DNA from: DASXHZ01 sp036488085
GTDB lineage: Bacteria; Acidobacteriota; Thermoanaerobaculia; Gp7-AA8
Reading direction: 5' to 3'
Length of the DNA: 51,428 bases
NCBI GenBank assembly: GCA_036488085.1
Contig: DASXHZ010000069.1
Coordinates: 1 to 51,428, forward strand
How positions within the stretch are numbered: position 1 is the first letter of the stretch; every line of letters starts with the position of its first letter. The notes below the pieces were generated by a model, which was given only the letters and a program-made list of their open reading frames with translations, was not told the origin of the DNA and searched no databases. The position numbers were made by a program, and so were the translations under genes. This document shows, piece by piece, positions 1 to 7,874 of the stretch.

Positions 1-19
1 GAATCGGAGCACTAGAGCG

Positions 20-363
20 ATGGAAACGTTCGACTATGTGATTGTGGGCGCCGGCTCCGCCGGCAGCGTGTTGGCCAACCGTCTGAGCGAGGATGGCAGC
101 ACCACCGTTTGTGTACTGGAAGCGGGTGGCCGCGACTGGCATCCCTACATTCATTTGCCGGCAGGGTTCATCAAAACTTTTCATATGAAGGGCATCAACT
201 GGGCGTATCAGCAGGAGCCAGGTCCCTGGACCAACGGCCGCAGCATTTATGCTCCGCGCGGCAAGACGCTGGGCGGTTCGTCCTCGATCAACGGCCACAT
301 CTATAATCGCGGTCAGCGCCAGGACTTCGACACCTGGGCGCAATACGGCAATCAGGGCTGGGA
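20..363 (+). pseudogene. GMC-family oxidoreductase, N-terminal fragment only
   Basis: The first ~114 codons encode the start of a GMC (choline dehydrogenase/glucose oxidase-like) flavoenzyme. The FAD-binding GAGSAGSVLANRLSE dinucleotide fold lies near residues 11-25, and the GMC signature region RGKTLGGSSSINGHIYNRG lies near residues 80-98, followed by the WAQYGNQGW segment. A possible ribosome site (CGGAG) lies about 10 nt before the ATG. Family members continue for another ~400 residues, but here similarity stops at GNQGW, exactly where a perfect inverted repeat begins. The frame happens to stay open through unrelated sequence into the peptidase at 689, giving a misleading 902-codon ORF ending at 2728. 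The fragment uses more AT-ending codons than the rest of the window. It is probably a truncated gene or an assembly chimera, not a functional fusion. Confidence 0.75.
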
Positions 364-407
364 ACGAGGTGCGATGCCACGGGCATCGCACCTCGTTCCC
401 AGCCCTG
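353..407. repeat. Perfect 26-nt inverted repeat with 3-nt loop at a gene-fragment junction
   Basis: Positions 353-378 and 382-407 are exact reverse complements separated by ACG. On the left the sequence reads as the end of recognisable GMC oxidoreductase; on the right, on the minus strand, it reads as the CPWH motif of a Rieske domain. The centre GCGATGCC-CGT-GGCATCGC (minus strand) codes for R-C-P-W-H, so it is a natural short palindrome inside a Rieske gene. Two gene starts of opposite orientation meeting head to head in a perfect palindrome suggest a fold-back or assembly chimera, though a real inversion endpoint cannot be excluded. Confidence 0.8.
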
Positions 408-586
408 TTTCCGACCATCAGTCCCTCGGCGAGCGGACCGCCGTAATGCGTGCACGTCGCGCCGATCGCGAACAGCTCGTCGCCGCGGCGCGCGACCAGC
501 ACCTGCTCCCCTTCGAACTCGCCCGCCAGCATGCCGCCGTCGGCGATCTCAGTGAACGCCACACCCTCGTTGAAGTCGATTGCCAT
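374..586 (-). pseudogene. Rieske [2Fe-2S] ferredoxin domain fragment (AIF-type oxidoreductase N-terminus)
   Basis: Reading the minus strand from ATG at 586 gives MAIDFNEGVAFTEIADGGML and onward, including the two Rieske cluster motifs CTHYGGPLAEG and CPWH (codons 383-385 to 374-376). This is the pattern at the N-terminus of AIF-like NAD(P)/FAD oxidoreductases, where an amino-terminal Rieske domain precedes the flavin domain. An in-frame TTG at 610 could add eight residues. The gene is cut at the inverted repeat centred on 380, so about 71 codons remain and no flavin domain is present. It is recognised by motif only. Confidence 0.7.
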
Positions 587-631
587 GGCCGTCTTGATAG
601 AGTGCGCCAAGATCGCTTACGTGACAAAAAC

Positions 632-672
632 GGAGGGGCGGACGCCCTCGTCCGCCCGGCGCGGCGAAGCCG
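632..672. repeat. GC-rich palindromic dispersed repeat, copy 1
   Basis: Contains the 20-nt core GGCGGACGCCCTCGTCCGCC (637-656), able to form a stem of GGGCGGACG with CGTCCGCCC, followed by a CGGCGCGGCGAAGCCG tail. The first ~36 nt are identical to the copy inside the coding sequence at 32655-32700. The core recurs at 24069-24147 and 30618-30637, and a variant occurs at 15105-15192. Here it lies just upstream of the metallopeptidase gene. Confidence 0.85.
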
Positions 673-688
673 AGAAAAGGAAAGTCCG

Positions 689-2728
689 ATGCTTCTGCGG
701 TCCATTGCGATTGCCACGCTCATGACCATCGCTACCGGCGTTTACGCCCAGACGACGTTGCCCCTCGACACCGTCGAATCCGATCTCGTCGCGAAGTACG
801 GCGAAGCGCAACGCGCGCGGGCGCATCGCGGCATCCGCCAGGTTGCCGAGTTCTGGCGCGCCGAGGATGGCGACCCGGCTGCGTTCCATGACTTCGTGAC
901 GACCAACTTCGCCGGCGATCAGAAGACGCTCGACGCGATGTTCGACCGCTTCCAGTTCGCGCTCGAGTCGCTCTACGGGTACTCGTCCGAGATCTCTCGC
1001 GACTGGAAGCGGCAGTCCGACCTCGACCGCGGAACCATCTACCCGTTCGACGAAGTGATGGCTGCGTACGACCCGTTCGCGCACATGAACGACGACCTGT
1101 TCGGGAACAAGCTCGCGTTCGTCGTACTGCTCAACTTCCCGCTCACGACGTTGGAAGAGCGGCTGGCAAACGGCGAGACGTGGTCTCGGCGGCAGTGGGC
1201 GGAGGCAAACCTGGCGCTCTCCTTCTCGAAGCGCGTACCGGCCGAGGTGAGCGTCGAAATTTCGAAGGTCTCCGCCGAGGCAGGACAATTCGTCGCGACC
1301 TACAACATCTGGATGCACCACCTTGTCGACGGCAAGGGAACGAGGCTCTTCCCACCGAAGATGCGGCTCCTCGAGCACTGGAACCTGCGCGACGAGATCA
1401 AGGCGGACTACAGCGACACGGAGAACGGCCTCGCGAAACAGCGAATGATCCAGAAAGTGTTCGAGCGGATCGTCGATCAGACCATTCCGCCGCAGGTCGT
1501 CGACAACCCGCACGTCGACTGGAACCCGTTCACGAACGAGGTGACGGCGGCGAAGGTCGACGATTCCGGCGGCGCACCCGCGCCAACACCGCGTACGACC
1601 CCGGCACCGCGTTACGACGTGATCTTGAAGATGTTCCGCGCCGTGCGTCTTCTCGACCGCTATTCGCCGACCTACTCGAACCCGATCGAGCGGCGGTTCA
1701 GTGAAGGCGACCAGCTTCCGGAGACGCGCGTGCGCACCATGCTCGAGCAGGTCGTCTCGTCGCCGCTCGTCCCTCGCGTCGCAAAGGTGATCGAGAAACG
1801 CCTCGGACGTCCGCTGGAGCCGTTCGACATCTGGTACAACGGCTTCCGGCCGCGCGGCGCGTACACCGAAGCACAGCTCGACGAAATCACGCGCAAGAAA
1901 TACCCGACCCCCGAGGCCTATCACCAGGGGATGGCGGCGCTCTTCGAGCAGCTCGGCTTCACCCCCGAGCGCGCGAAGTACCTCATGGACAACATCGTCG
2001 TCGACCCGGCGCGCGGCTCCGGGCACGCGCTGCCGTCGTTACGCCGCGACGACAACCCGCACCTCCGCACGCGCGTCGGCGCCGAGGGGATGGACTACAA
2101 GGGCTACAACATCGCGGTCCACGAGATGGGCCACAACGTCGAGCAGGTCTTCTCGCTCAAGAACATCGACTACTACACGCTCGGCAGCGTACCGAACACC
2201 GCCTTCACCGAGGCGCTGGCCTTCGTCTTCCAGAACAAGGACCTCGAGCTGCTCGGCCTCGCGAAACCGAGCGCAAAGAACGAGGCGCTCAAGACGCTGA
2301 ACGACTTCTGGGGGACGTACGAGATTGCCGGCGCCTCGCTGGTCGAGATGAGGATGGCGCACTGGAACTACGACCATCCGAACGCCACGCCCGAGCAGTT
2401 GCGCGATGCGGTCGTGCAGATCGCGAAGGACGTCTGGAACCAGTATTACGCCCCAGTGTTCCACCAACGCGACGTGACGCTGCTCGCCGTCTACGCGCAC
2501 ATGGTCGAGATCTTCCTCTATCTCCCCGACTACCCGATCGGACACATGATCGCGTTTGAGATCGAGGAGCAGATGAAGAAGGCGGGCAACATCGGCGCAG
2601 AGTTCGAGCGCATGGCGAAGTTCGGCAGCGTGACGCCCGATTATTGGATGAAGCACGCCACCGGCGCCCCGGTCGGGCCGGAGGCGCTGTTTGCAGCTAC
2701 GGAACGGGCGATCGACAATATGAAGTAA
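689..2728 (+). CDS. Secreted putative zinc metallopeptidase (HEMGH)
   Basis: A 679-residue protein beginning MLLRSIAIATLMTIATGVYA, a clear Sec signal peptide, preceded by an AGGAAA ribosome site 8-9 nt upstream; this start is preferred over the in-frame upstream frame because the signal peptide begins here. A gluzincin-like zinc site is visible: HEMGH at residues 478-482, with a likely third ligand Glu508 in FTEALAF. This layout resembles M3-like peptidases, but I do not recognise a named family over the whole length. The helical region around residues 30-220 contains many Trp/Glu/Phe positions. The protein is probably exported to the periplasm or outside. The stop codon is followed immediately by the start of the next gene (TAAATG), so the two are likely co-transcribed. 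Substrate unknown. Confidence 0.8.
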   Translation: MLLRSIAIATLMTIATGVYAQTTLPLDTVESDLVAKYGEAQRARAHRGIRQVAEFWRAEDGDPAAFHDFVTTNFAGDQKTLDAMFDRFQFALESLYGYSSEISRDWKRQSDLDRGTIYPFDEVMAAYDPFAHMNDDLFGNKLAFVVLLNFPLTTLEERLANGETWSRRQWAEANLALSFSKRVPAEVSVEISKVSAEAGQFVATYNIWMHHLVDGKGTRLFPPKMRLLEHWNLRDEIKADYSDTENGLAKQRMIQKVFERIVDQTIPPQVVDNPHVDWNPFTNEVTAAKVDDSGGAPAPTPRTTPAPRYDVILKMFRAVRLLDRYSPTYSNPIERRFSEGDQLPETRVRTMLEQVVSSPLVPRVAKVIEKRLGRPLEPFDIWYNGFRPRGAYTEAQLDEITRKKYPTPEAYHQGMAALFEQLGFTPERAKYLMDNIVVDPARGSGHALPSLRRDDNPHLRTRVGAEGMDYKGYNIAVHEMGHNVEQVFSLKNIDYYTLGSVPNTAFTEALAFVFQNKDLELLGLAKPSAKNEALKTLNDFWGTYEIAGASLVEMRMAHWNYDHPNATPEQLRDAVVQIAKDVWNQYYAPVFHQRDVTLLAVYAHMVEIFLYLPDYPIGHMIAFEIEEQMKKAGNIGAEFERMAKFGSVTPDYWMKHATGAPVGPEALFAATERAIDNMK

Positions 2729-3481
2729 ATGTTTCCGGAAGAATTCGCCGACCTGTTGAATGCACGCGGGAAGCGCCTCCTCGCGCATCCGCCGCGCTTC
2801 GAGGAGTTCGAGAAACGCGGTGTGACGCCGATCGTCGTCCTGGACGACATCGTCGACCGCAAGAAAGTCGACGGCTGTGTAGCGGCGCTCGACCGGACGA
2901 TGTATCCCGCCCTCATGAAGATGCACTCGCCGATTCCGCGCGAGGCGCTCACGAAGCTCCGCGAGAATTACGAGGAGAAGCTGAAGAAGACGAGCCGGGT
3001 GCGCACGGCGACGCTGAACTCCGGCAAGTCGCGCGCACTCGACGCCGCGCGGAAGATCGGTCTCGCGCAGATGATGCGCTCGGAGTCGTTCGCGCGTTTC
3101 GCCGAGGCGGTGGTCGGTGGGTCACTCGACGGCAAGCACTGGGGACGACAGGTGATCTGTTACGGACCAGGCGACTACACCGGCCCGCACAACGACCACC
3201 ATCCGCAGTCCAAGGTCGCGCGAAACGGCTTCGTCGACGTCCACATCATGTTCTCGAACAGCGCGGTCGCGTCGCAGCTCCTCGTCTACGAAGAGCACGG
3301 CTTCCTCTCGAAGACGCACGAGGTCGCGGTGCCATCGAGCGTCGCCGTCTATCGCCTCCCCTTCTGGCACTACACGACGCCGCTGCTCGCCAAACGCGGG
3401 CGCGAGGCCGAAGCGCGCCGCTGGCTGCTTCTCGGCTCGTTCGACTACGACCCGCCGTTGGCCAAGCTCAGGTATCGCTAG
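2729..3481 (+). CDS. Possible 2-oxoglutarate/Fe(II)-dependent oxygenase-like protein
   Basis: A 250-residue soluble protein starting directly after the stop of the metallopeptidase. The segment PGDYTGPHNDHHP has an H-x-D pair (His154, Asp156), and a distal His214 lies in FWHYTTPL with Lys/Arg residues 8-11 positions later. This order and spacing match the double-stranded beta-helix of prolyl-4-hydroxylase-like oxygenases (H-x-D...H...K/R). The N-terminal 100 residues are helical and charged. Overall similarity to a named family is not evident, so the enzymatic call is inference from motif spacing. Its tight coupling to a secreted peptidase suggests a joint role, but the protein itself has no signal peptide. 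Its 3' end overlaps the convergent flavoprotein gene by 14 nt. Confidence 0.6.
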   Translation: MFPEEFADLLNARGKRLLAHPPRFEEFEKRGVTPIVVLDDIVDRKKVDGCVAALDRTMYPALMKMHSPIPREALTKLRENYEEKLKKTSRVRTATLNSGKSRALDAARKIGLAQMMRSESFARFAEAVVGGSLDGKHWGRQVICYGPGDYTGPHNDHHPQSKVARNGFVDVHIMFSNSAVASQLLVYEEHGFLSKTHEVAVPSSVAVYRLPFWHYTTPLLAKRGREAEARRWLLLGSFDYDPPLAKLRYR

Positions 3482-4601
3482 CGCTCATCCCCGCCAGCCG
3501 TCCGCTCGCCCACGCCCACTGAAAGTTGTAGCCGCCGATCTTGCCGTCGACGTCGAGAATCTCGCCGCAGAGATAGAGGCCGGGACAGACGCGCGACTCC
3601 ATCGTCGCCGTGTCGATCTCCGACAGCGGGACTCCTCCCGCCGTCACCTCGGCATACTCGAATCCGCGGTCGCGAACGATCGGCAACGGCAGCTCGAGCA
3701 GATCGCGAATGAGGCGCCGCCGCTCTTCGCGCGTCGTATCTTTCGGCGCGAGCATCTCCCATAGCCGTGACGGCAGCCGCTGGCGAACGGCACGCGTAGA
3801 GTCGAGCAACATCGCATCGAGCGACTCGAACGTCTCGCCTGGAAGGAGGCTCGCCGTCAGCGTCAATGGCTGATTGGCGATCCAGTGGCGGCTAATGTCG
3901 AGCACCACCGGACCGCTGATGCCGAAGTGCGTGAAGAGCATCGAACCGCGCTCGCGGTGGACGACTTTCCCGGACGGCGAGCGAACCGCCAGCTCGGCGT
4001 CGACGCTGAGGCCTGACAGCGTCGTGAGCGGGTGCTCGTTCGGCAGTACGAGCGGAACGAGTGCGGGAAATGTAGGCGTGACGCTGTGGCCGAGCGAAGT
4101 CGCGAGCGCGTAGCCCGAGCCATCGCTGCCGGTCTTCGGCACGCTCCGGCCGCCGGACGCGAGGATCACCTTTCGCGCGTGCAACTCATCGTTGATCACG
4201 AACCCGCGCTCGACCTTCGTTACCTTGTAATCGGTCCGCGTCTCGACCCCTTCAGCTGCCCGAAGCAGCGCATCGAGCACCGTGCGCGCTTTGTCGGTTG
4301 CCGGGAAGAGCTTCCCGCCCTCCTCGCGCTTCAGCGTGACGCCGAGGGTTGCGAAGAAGGCGATTGTTGCAGGGACGTCGAACGTGCGGAGGATCTTCGC
4401 GATCGCGTTGCGCGACCCGTTGAAGTCGGAGGGATGCACGATGTCGTGCGTGACGTTGCACCGCCCGCCGCCCGAGATCACGATCTTCGCGCCGAGCTTC
4501 TTTGCCCCGTCGAGCGCCACGACCTGCGCCCCGCCGCGCGCCGCGAAGATCGCCGCCATCAGCCCGGCAGCGCCCGCTCCGATGACGGCGATGTCAGACA
4601 T
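3468..4601 (-). CDS. BaiN/YhiN (HI0933)-like FAD flavoprotein
   Basis: A 377-residue NAD(P)/FAD-dependent oxidoreductase. The Rossmann motif GAGAAG is at residues 8-13. The family signature KIVISGGGRCNVTH follows near residues 38-51, and the C-terminal GLYLCGEILDVDGKIGGYNFQ-type segment that closes the FAD site is near residues 345-366. These are hallmarks of the HI0933/BaiN family, whose members include a flavoprotein of bile-acid metabolism and many of unknown role. Length is typical of the family. It converges with the oxygenase-like gene at 3481 and diverges from the PIG-L gene at 4714. Physiological substrate unknown. Confidence 0.9.
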   Translation of the reverse strand: MSDIAVIGAGAAGLMAAIFAARGGAQVVALDGAKKLGAKIVISGGGRCNVTHDIVHPSDFNGSRNAIAKILRTFDVPATIAFFATLGVTLKREEGGKLFPATDKARTVLDALLRAAEGVETRTDYKVTKVERGFVINDELHARKVILASGGRSVPKTGSDGSGYALATSLGHSVTPTFPALVPLVLPNEHPLTTLSGLSVDAELAVRSPSGKVVHRERGSMLFTHFGISGPVVLDISRHWIANQPLTLTASLLPGETFESLDAMLLDSTRAVRQRLPSRLWEMLAPKDTTREERRRLIRDLLELPLPIVRDRGFEYAEVTAGGVPLSEIDTATMESRVCPGLYLCGEILDVDGKIGGYNFQWAWASGRLAGMSASDT

Positions 4602-4602
4602 C

Positions 4603-4693
4603 AGAGCGCAGACGGCAGAGCGCAGAGCGCAGGCGATTCATCGCCAGATCGTAACCGAGACGCATCTGCGCACTGCGCTCTGTGCACTGCGCT
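4603..4693. repeat. Heptanucleotide-word inverted repeat (AGAGCGC / CTGCGCT)
   Basis: In the divergent spacer the left arm has four phased heptamers at 4603-4630 (AGAGCGC, AGACGGC, AGAGCGC, AGAGCGC). The right arm at 4666-4693 has four more (CTGCGCA, CTGCGCT, CTGTGCA, CTGCGCT) which are their near reverse complement. The arms can pair to form a long hairpin. Unlike most other copies it lies between two divergent starts, so the promoters of both flanking genes must share this space. Confidence 0.75.
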
Positions 4694-4713
4694 CTGCTTT
4701 ACCATTCCCCGCC

Positions 4714-7227
4714 ATGTTTCGACGAACCCTCGCCTTCGCCGCGCTTCTCGCCCTCATTTCCACGGCCGCAATCGCGGCCCCGCCGCGCGACTCGGCGGAG
4801 ATCGAGCTCGCGCTCAAGAAGTTGACCGTCGTCGGCAGCGCGCTTTATGTCGGCGCCCATCCGGACGACGAGAACACAGCGATGATCGCCTGGCTGTCGC
4901 GCGATCGCCTGGTCCGTACGGCGTATCTGTCGATGACTCGCGGCGACGGCGGGCAGAACCTCATCGGCGACGAAAAGGGAGAGCTCCTCGGTGTCATCCG
5001 CACGCAGGAACTGCTCGCGGCGCGCCGCGTCGACGGCAGCGAGCAGTTCTTCACCCGCGCCATCGACTTCGGCTATTCGAAGGGCCCGCAGGAGACGCTC
5101 AGCATCTGGGGCCACGACACGATCCTCGCCGACGTCGTCTGGGTCATCCGCAAGTTTCAGCCCGACGTCATCGTCACGCGCTTCCCGACGACAGGTGAAG
5201 GCGGCCATGGCCACCACACCGCTTCCGCGATCCTCGCCGGCGAGGCATTCACCGCCGCCGCCGATCCGACAAAGTTCCCCGAGCAGCTCAAGTACGTTGC
5301 TCCGTGGCAGGCACGCCGCCTCTACTGGAACCACTTCGGTCGCTCGTTCCAGCAACCGAAGCCGGACGATCCGGAGTTCGCAAACGACATCGAGATCGAT
5401 CTCGGCGCCTACAACGAGCTCCTCGGCCGGGCGTACACCGAGATCGCGGCCGACAGCCGTTCGATGCACAAGTCGCAGGGCTTCGGCGCGGCGGAGCGGC
5501 GCGGCAGCGTCGTCAATTACTTCAAGCTCATTGCCGGACAGCCTGCAAAGGGCGATCTCTTCGAAGGCATCGACCTCACGTGGGGCCGCTATCCGGGCGG
5601 CGAGGCGATCGGCAAGATCCTGCAGCAGGCCTACGACACCTTCGACGAAAAGCATCCCGACAAGACCATCCTGCCCCTCCTCGACGCGCTCGAAGGCCTC
5701 GACCGCATCGGCGCGACGCCCGCCTGGGCGCCGAACGTCAATCCGTGGATCGAGGAGAAGCGGAACGAGATCCTCGACGTCGTCCGCGCCTGCGCCGGCC
5801 TTGCGATCGACGTCAGCGCGGGCGACTCATCGGTCGTCGCCGGCGGCGCGATCCCCATGACTGTCACGGTCGTGAATCGCAGCGACTATCCGTTCGTCCT
5901 CTCCACGGTCGCCACGCTCTACGCGAATCCCGGCAAAGCACCGGGGGCGAAGCTGGCGAACAACGTCCCGGTGAAGACGGAGATCTCGATCAAGCTGCCG
6001 TCCGACTACGCGATCTCGCAGCCGTACTGGCTCGTGCAGCCGCCGGCGAAAGGGACGTATCGCGTTGACGATCAGCGGCTCATCGGGCTCCCCGAAAACC
6101 CGCCCTCCATTCCGCTCTACGTCACGCTCACCGATCCCCACATGCACACGCTCATTTTCACGGTTCCCGCGGTCTACCGCTGGACGGATGCCGTGCGCGG
6201 AGAACAGACGCGCCGCGTCGACGTCGTTCCCGACGTCACGGCGAACGTGGAGCAGAAGGTCTACCTCTTCCCCGACACGAAGCCGAAAAGCGTCGCGGTG
6301 ACGCTGCACAACTTCGACGGTACGACGCCCGCGACCGCGAGGCTGATTCTGCCGAATGGCTGGTCCTCGGAGCCGGCGAGCGAGCCCGTGAAGTTCGACG
6401 CCAAGAACAGCGACATGCGCGCCACGTTCACCGTCACCCCGCCTGCCGCGGAGTCGAATGGCGAGGTGAGAGCGGAAGTGCAGCTCGCGGATGGCCGGAA
6501 GATCTCGAAATCGATCACGAACATCGACTACCCGCACATCCCGGCGCAGCGCGTGTTCGGCGACGCGTCGGCCAAGCTGCTGCGGATGAACGTCAAGAAG
6601 CTCGGAACACGCGTCGGCTACATCATGGGGGCCGGCGACGACGTCCCCGATGCGCTGCGTCAGATCGGATACGACGTCACCGTGCTGACCGACGCCGACC
6701 TCGTGCACGGCGACTTCTCGCATTACGACGCCATCGTCACCGGCGTCCGCGCCTACAACGCGCGGCCGGCAATGAAGGAGGCGCATGCGAAGCTGATGAA
6801 GTACGTGGAGAACGGCGGGACGCTGGTCGTGCAGTACAACTCCACCTCCCCGCAGCCGCTCCTGATCGACCCCCCCGGCCCGTATCCATTCAAAGTCACC
6901 TCGGCGCGCGTGACGGTGGAAGAGGCGCCGGTGAAGTTCACGAATCCTTCGAGCCCGCTGCTGACGACCCCGAACAAGATCACGCAGGCCGATTTCGAGG
7001 GGTGGGTGCAGGAGCGCGGGCTCTACTTCCTCGACAACGTCGATCCGAAGTACCAGACAGTCTTCGAGATGCACGACCCGAACGAGCCGGAGCGTACCGG
7101 CAGCGAGATCTACACGCGGTACGGCAAGGGAATGTACATCTACACCGCGCTCGACTGGTTCCGGGAGCTCCCGGCGGGGGTGCCGGGGGCGTACCGGCTG
7201 TTCGCCAACCTGGTGTCGGCGCGGTGA
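4714..7227 (+). CDS. Secreted PIG-L (LmbE-like) deacetylase with C-terminal GATase-like domain
   Basis: An 837-residue exported protein. The signal peptide MFRRTLAFAALLALISTAAI ends near residue 21. The PIG-L/LmbE zinc motif AHPDDEN is at residues 48-54, with further metal-site histidines in GGHGHHTAS near 165-168. These mark N-acetyl-sugar deacetylases of the LmbE superfamily. A central beta-rich region (about 370-600) resembles NEW3/alpha-galactosidase-associated folds. The C-terminal region from about 630 (RVGYIMGAGDDVPDALRQIG, then VENGGTLVVQYN) looks like a ThuA/class I glutamine-amidotransferase-like domain. ATG 4714 is chosen because the signal peptide starts there; the frame is open upstream without coding character. 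Likely acts on extracellular or periplasmic amino-sugar substrates. Confidence 0.88.
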   Translation: MFRRTLAFAALLALISTAAIAAPPRDSAEIELALKKLTVVGSALYVGAHPDDENTAMIAWLSRDRLVRTAYLSMTRGDGGQNLIGDEKGELLGVIRTQELLAARRVDGSEQFFTRAIDFGYSKGPQETLSIWGHDTILADVVWVIRKFQPDVIVTRFPTTGEGGHGHHTASAILAGEAFTAAADPTKFPEQLKYVAPWQARRLYWNHFGRSFQQPKPDDPEFANDIEIDLGAYNELLGRAYTEIAADSRSMHKSQGFGAAERRGSVVNYFKLIAGQPAKGDLFEGIDLTWGRYPGGEAIGKILQQAYDTFDEKHPDKTILPLLDALEGLDRIGATPAWAPNVNPWIEEKRNEILDVVRACAGLAIDVSAGDSSVVAGGAIPMTVTVVNRSDYPFVLSTVATLYANPGKAPGAKLANNVPVKTEISIKLPSDYAISQPYWLVQPPAKGTYRVDDQRLIGLPENPPSIPLYVTLTDPHMHTLIFTVPAVYRWTDAVRGEQTRRVDVVPDVTANVEQKVYLFPDTKPKSVAVTLHNFDGTTPATARLILPNGWSSEPASEPVKFDAKNSDMRATFTVTPPAAESNGEVRAEVQLADGRKISKSITNIDYPHIPAQRVFGDASAKLLRMNVKKLGTRVGYIMGAGDDVPDALRQIGYDVTVLTDADLVHGDFSHYDAIVTGVRAYNARPAMKEAHAKLMKYVENGGTLVVQYNSTSPQPLLIDPPGPYPFKVTSARVTVEEAPVKFTNPSSPLLTTPNKITQADFEGWVQERGLYFLDNVDPKYQTVFEMHDPNEPERTGSEIYTRYGKGMYIYTALDWFRELPAGVPGAYRLFANLVSAR

Positions 7228-7259
7228 GGTGACAGGCGGCAAGCAGGCCGTCTGTCACC
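7228..7259 (+). terminator. Hairpin directly after the deacetylase stop codon
   Basis: GGTGACAG (7228-7235) pairs with CTGTCACC (7252-7259) around a 16-nt GC-rich loop, starting one base after the TGA. There is no clear U-tract, so this could be a weak terminator, an RNA-stabilising hairpin, or simply the edge of the following repeat array. Confidence 0.35.
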
Positions 7260-7698
7260 GAAAGCGGACGGTCTGCGGGTGAAAGCGGACCGTCCGCGCG
7301 TGAAAGCTGACTGTCTGCGCGTGAAAGCTGACTGTCTGCGCGTGAAAACTGGCCGTCTGCGGATGCAAGCTGCCTGTCTGCGCGTGAAAGCTGGCTGTCT
7401 GCGCGTGAAAACTGGCCGTCTGCGGATGCAAGCAGACGAATTGCGCGCGAAAGCTGGCCGTCTGCGCGTGAAAGCAGACGAACTGCACGTGAAAGCTGAG
7501 GAATTGCGCGCGCAGGCTGACGAACTGCGCGTGCAGACTGCCGATCTGCAGCTGCAAGCTGACGATCCGCCGGTGCAGACTGCCGAACTGCACCTGCCGA
7601 CTGCCAAACTGCACGCACCGACTGGCGAACTGCAAGCGCCGGCTGACCGTCTGCGAGCGCAGACTGACGCACTTCGATTACGGACCGGCTGTCTTTGC
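7258..7698 (+). repeat. 21-bp minisatellite, 21 consecutive units
   Basis: Twenty-one back-to-back 21-nt units with no spacing change. In the plus frame each unit reads as a heptapeptide of the type (V/M/A)-(K/Q)-(A/T)-(D/G/A)-x-L-(R/H), e.g. VKADCLR, VKTGRLR, MQADELR. Units at 7300-7320 and 7321-7341 are identical, and a three-unit block at 7342 recurs at 7405 (63-nt higher-order period). The 3' units are more diverged. The plus frame is open from 7258 to a TGA at 7713, with a GTG at 7279 and an ATG at 7363 as possible starts, but no ribosome site is visible and all three minus frames are open too. If translated, Ala at position 3 and Leu at position 6 would form an a/d coiled-coil core. The array fills most of the 647-nt gap between two convergent genes; I do not call it a gene. 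Confidence 0.9.
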
Positions 7699-7727
7699 TT
7701 AGGGAACCTCTGAAGAAGTTCCGGATC

Positions 7728-7825
7728 CCGTCATCCTGAGCCGCGAAGACGGCGAAGGATCTCAAGATTGCAGGCGTCTCGTATCTTGAGATCCTTCGGC
7801 GCGCTACGCCGCCTCAGGATGACGG
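7728..7825. repeat. Long interrupted hairpin, dispersed repeat copy 1
   Basis: The left arm 7728-7768 and right arm 7783-7825 pair in two blocks: CCGTCATCCTGAG with CTCAGGATGACGG, and CGAAGGATCTCAAGAT with ATCTTGAGATCCTTCG. Mismatched internal segments separate the blocks. The 41-nt left arm is the exact reverse complement of the right arm of the second copy (21587-21627). It lies between the minisatellite and the convergent DUF2911 gene. Confidence 0.88.
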
Positions 7826-7845
7826 ACGTGTTCAGAGCTTCTTTA

Positions 7846-7867
7846 GGGGCCGGCGGCCGCCGGCCCC
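7846..7867 (-). terminator. 22-nt perfect GC palindrome 3' of the DUF2911 gene
   Basis: A completely self-complementary 22-nt block made only of G and C, with GCGGCCGC at its centre, lies 7 nt beyond the stop codon of the minus-strand DUF2911 gene. It could act as a terminator hairpin, but no long U-tract follows on either strand and a perfect palindrome has no free loop. Confidence 0.4.
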
Positions 7868-7874
7868 AATCAAC

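Noticed and set aside
617..2026. 469-residue minus-strand ORF
   Set aside because: Arg/Val/Asp-rich shadow of the metallopeptidase gene with no domain signal, as is common in high-GC DNA.
20..2728. A single 902-residue GMC oxidoreductase/peptidase fusion protein
   Set aside because: The middle part is antisense to a Rieske domain plus a dispersed repeat, and the peptidase has its own signal peptide and ribosome site at 689.
4282..4713. N-terminal extension of the PIG-L deacetylase
   Set aside because: It is antisense to the flavoprotein gene and the heptamer repeat; the signal peptide starts at 4714.
7258..7698. CRISPR array
   Set aside because: Units are contiguous with no unique spacers and no cas genes are nearby.
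7279..7713. 144-residue coiled-coil protein gene
   Set aside because: No ribosome site, start choice arbitrary, and minus frames are equally open; kept as a repeat with a note on coding potential.
7728..7825. tRNA or structured ncRNA gene
   Set aside because: It forms one long interrupted stem without cloverleaf features, and a related copy lies in another spacer.
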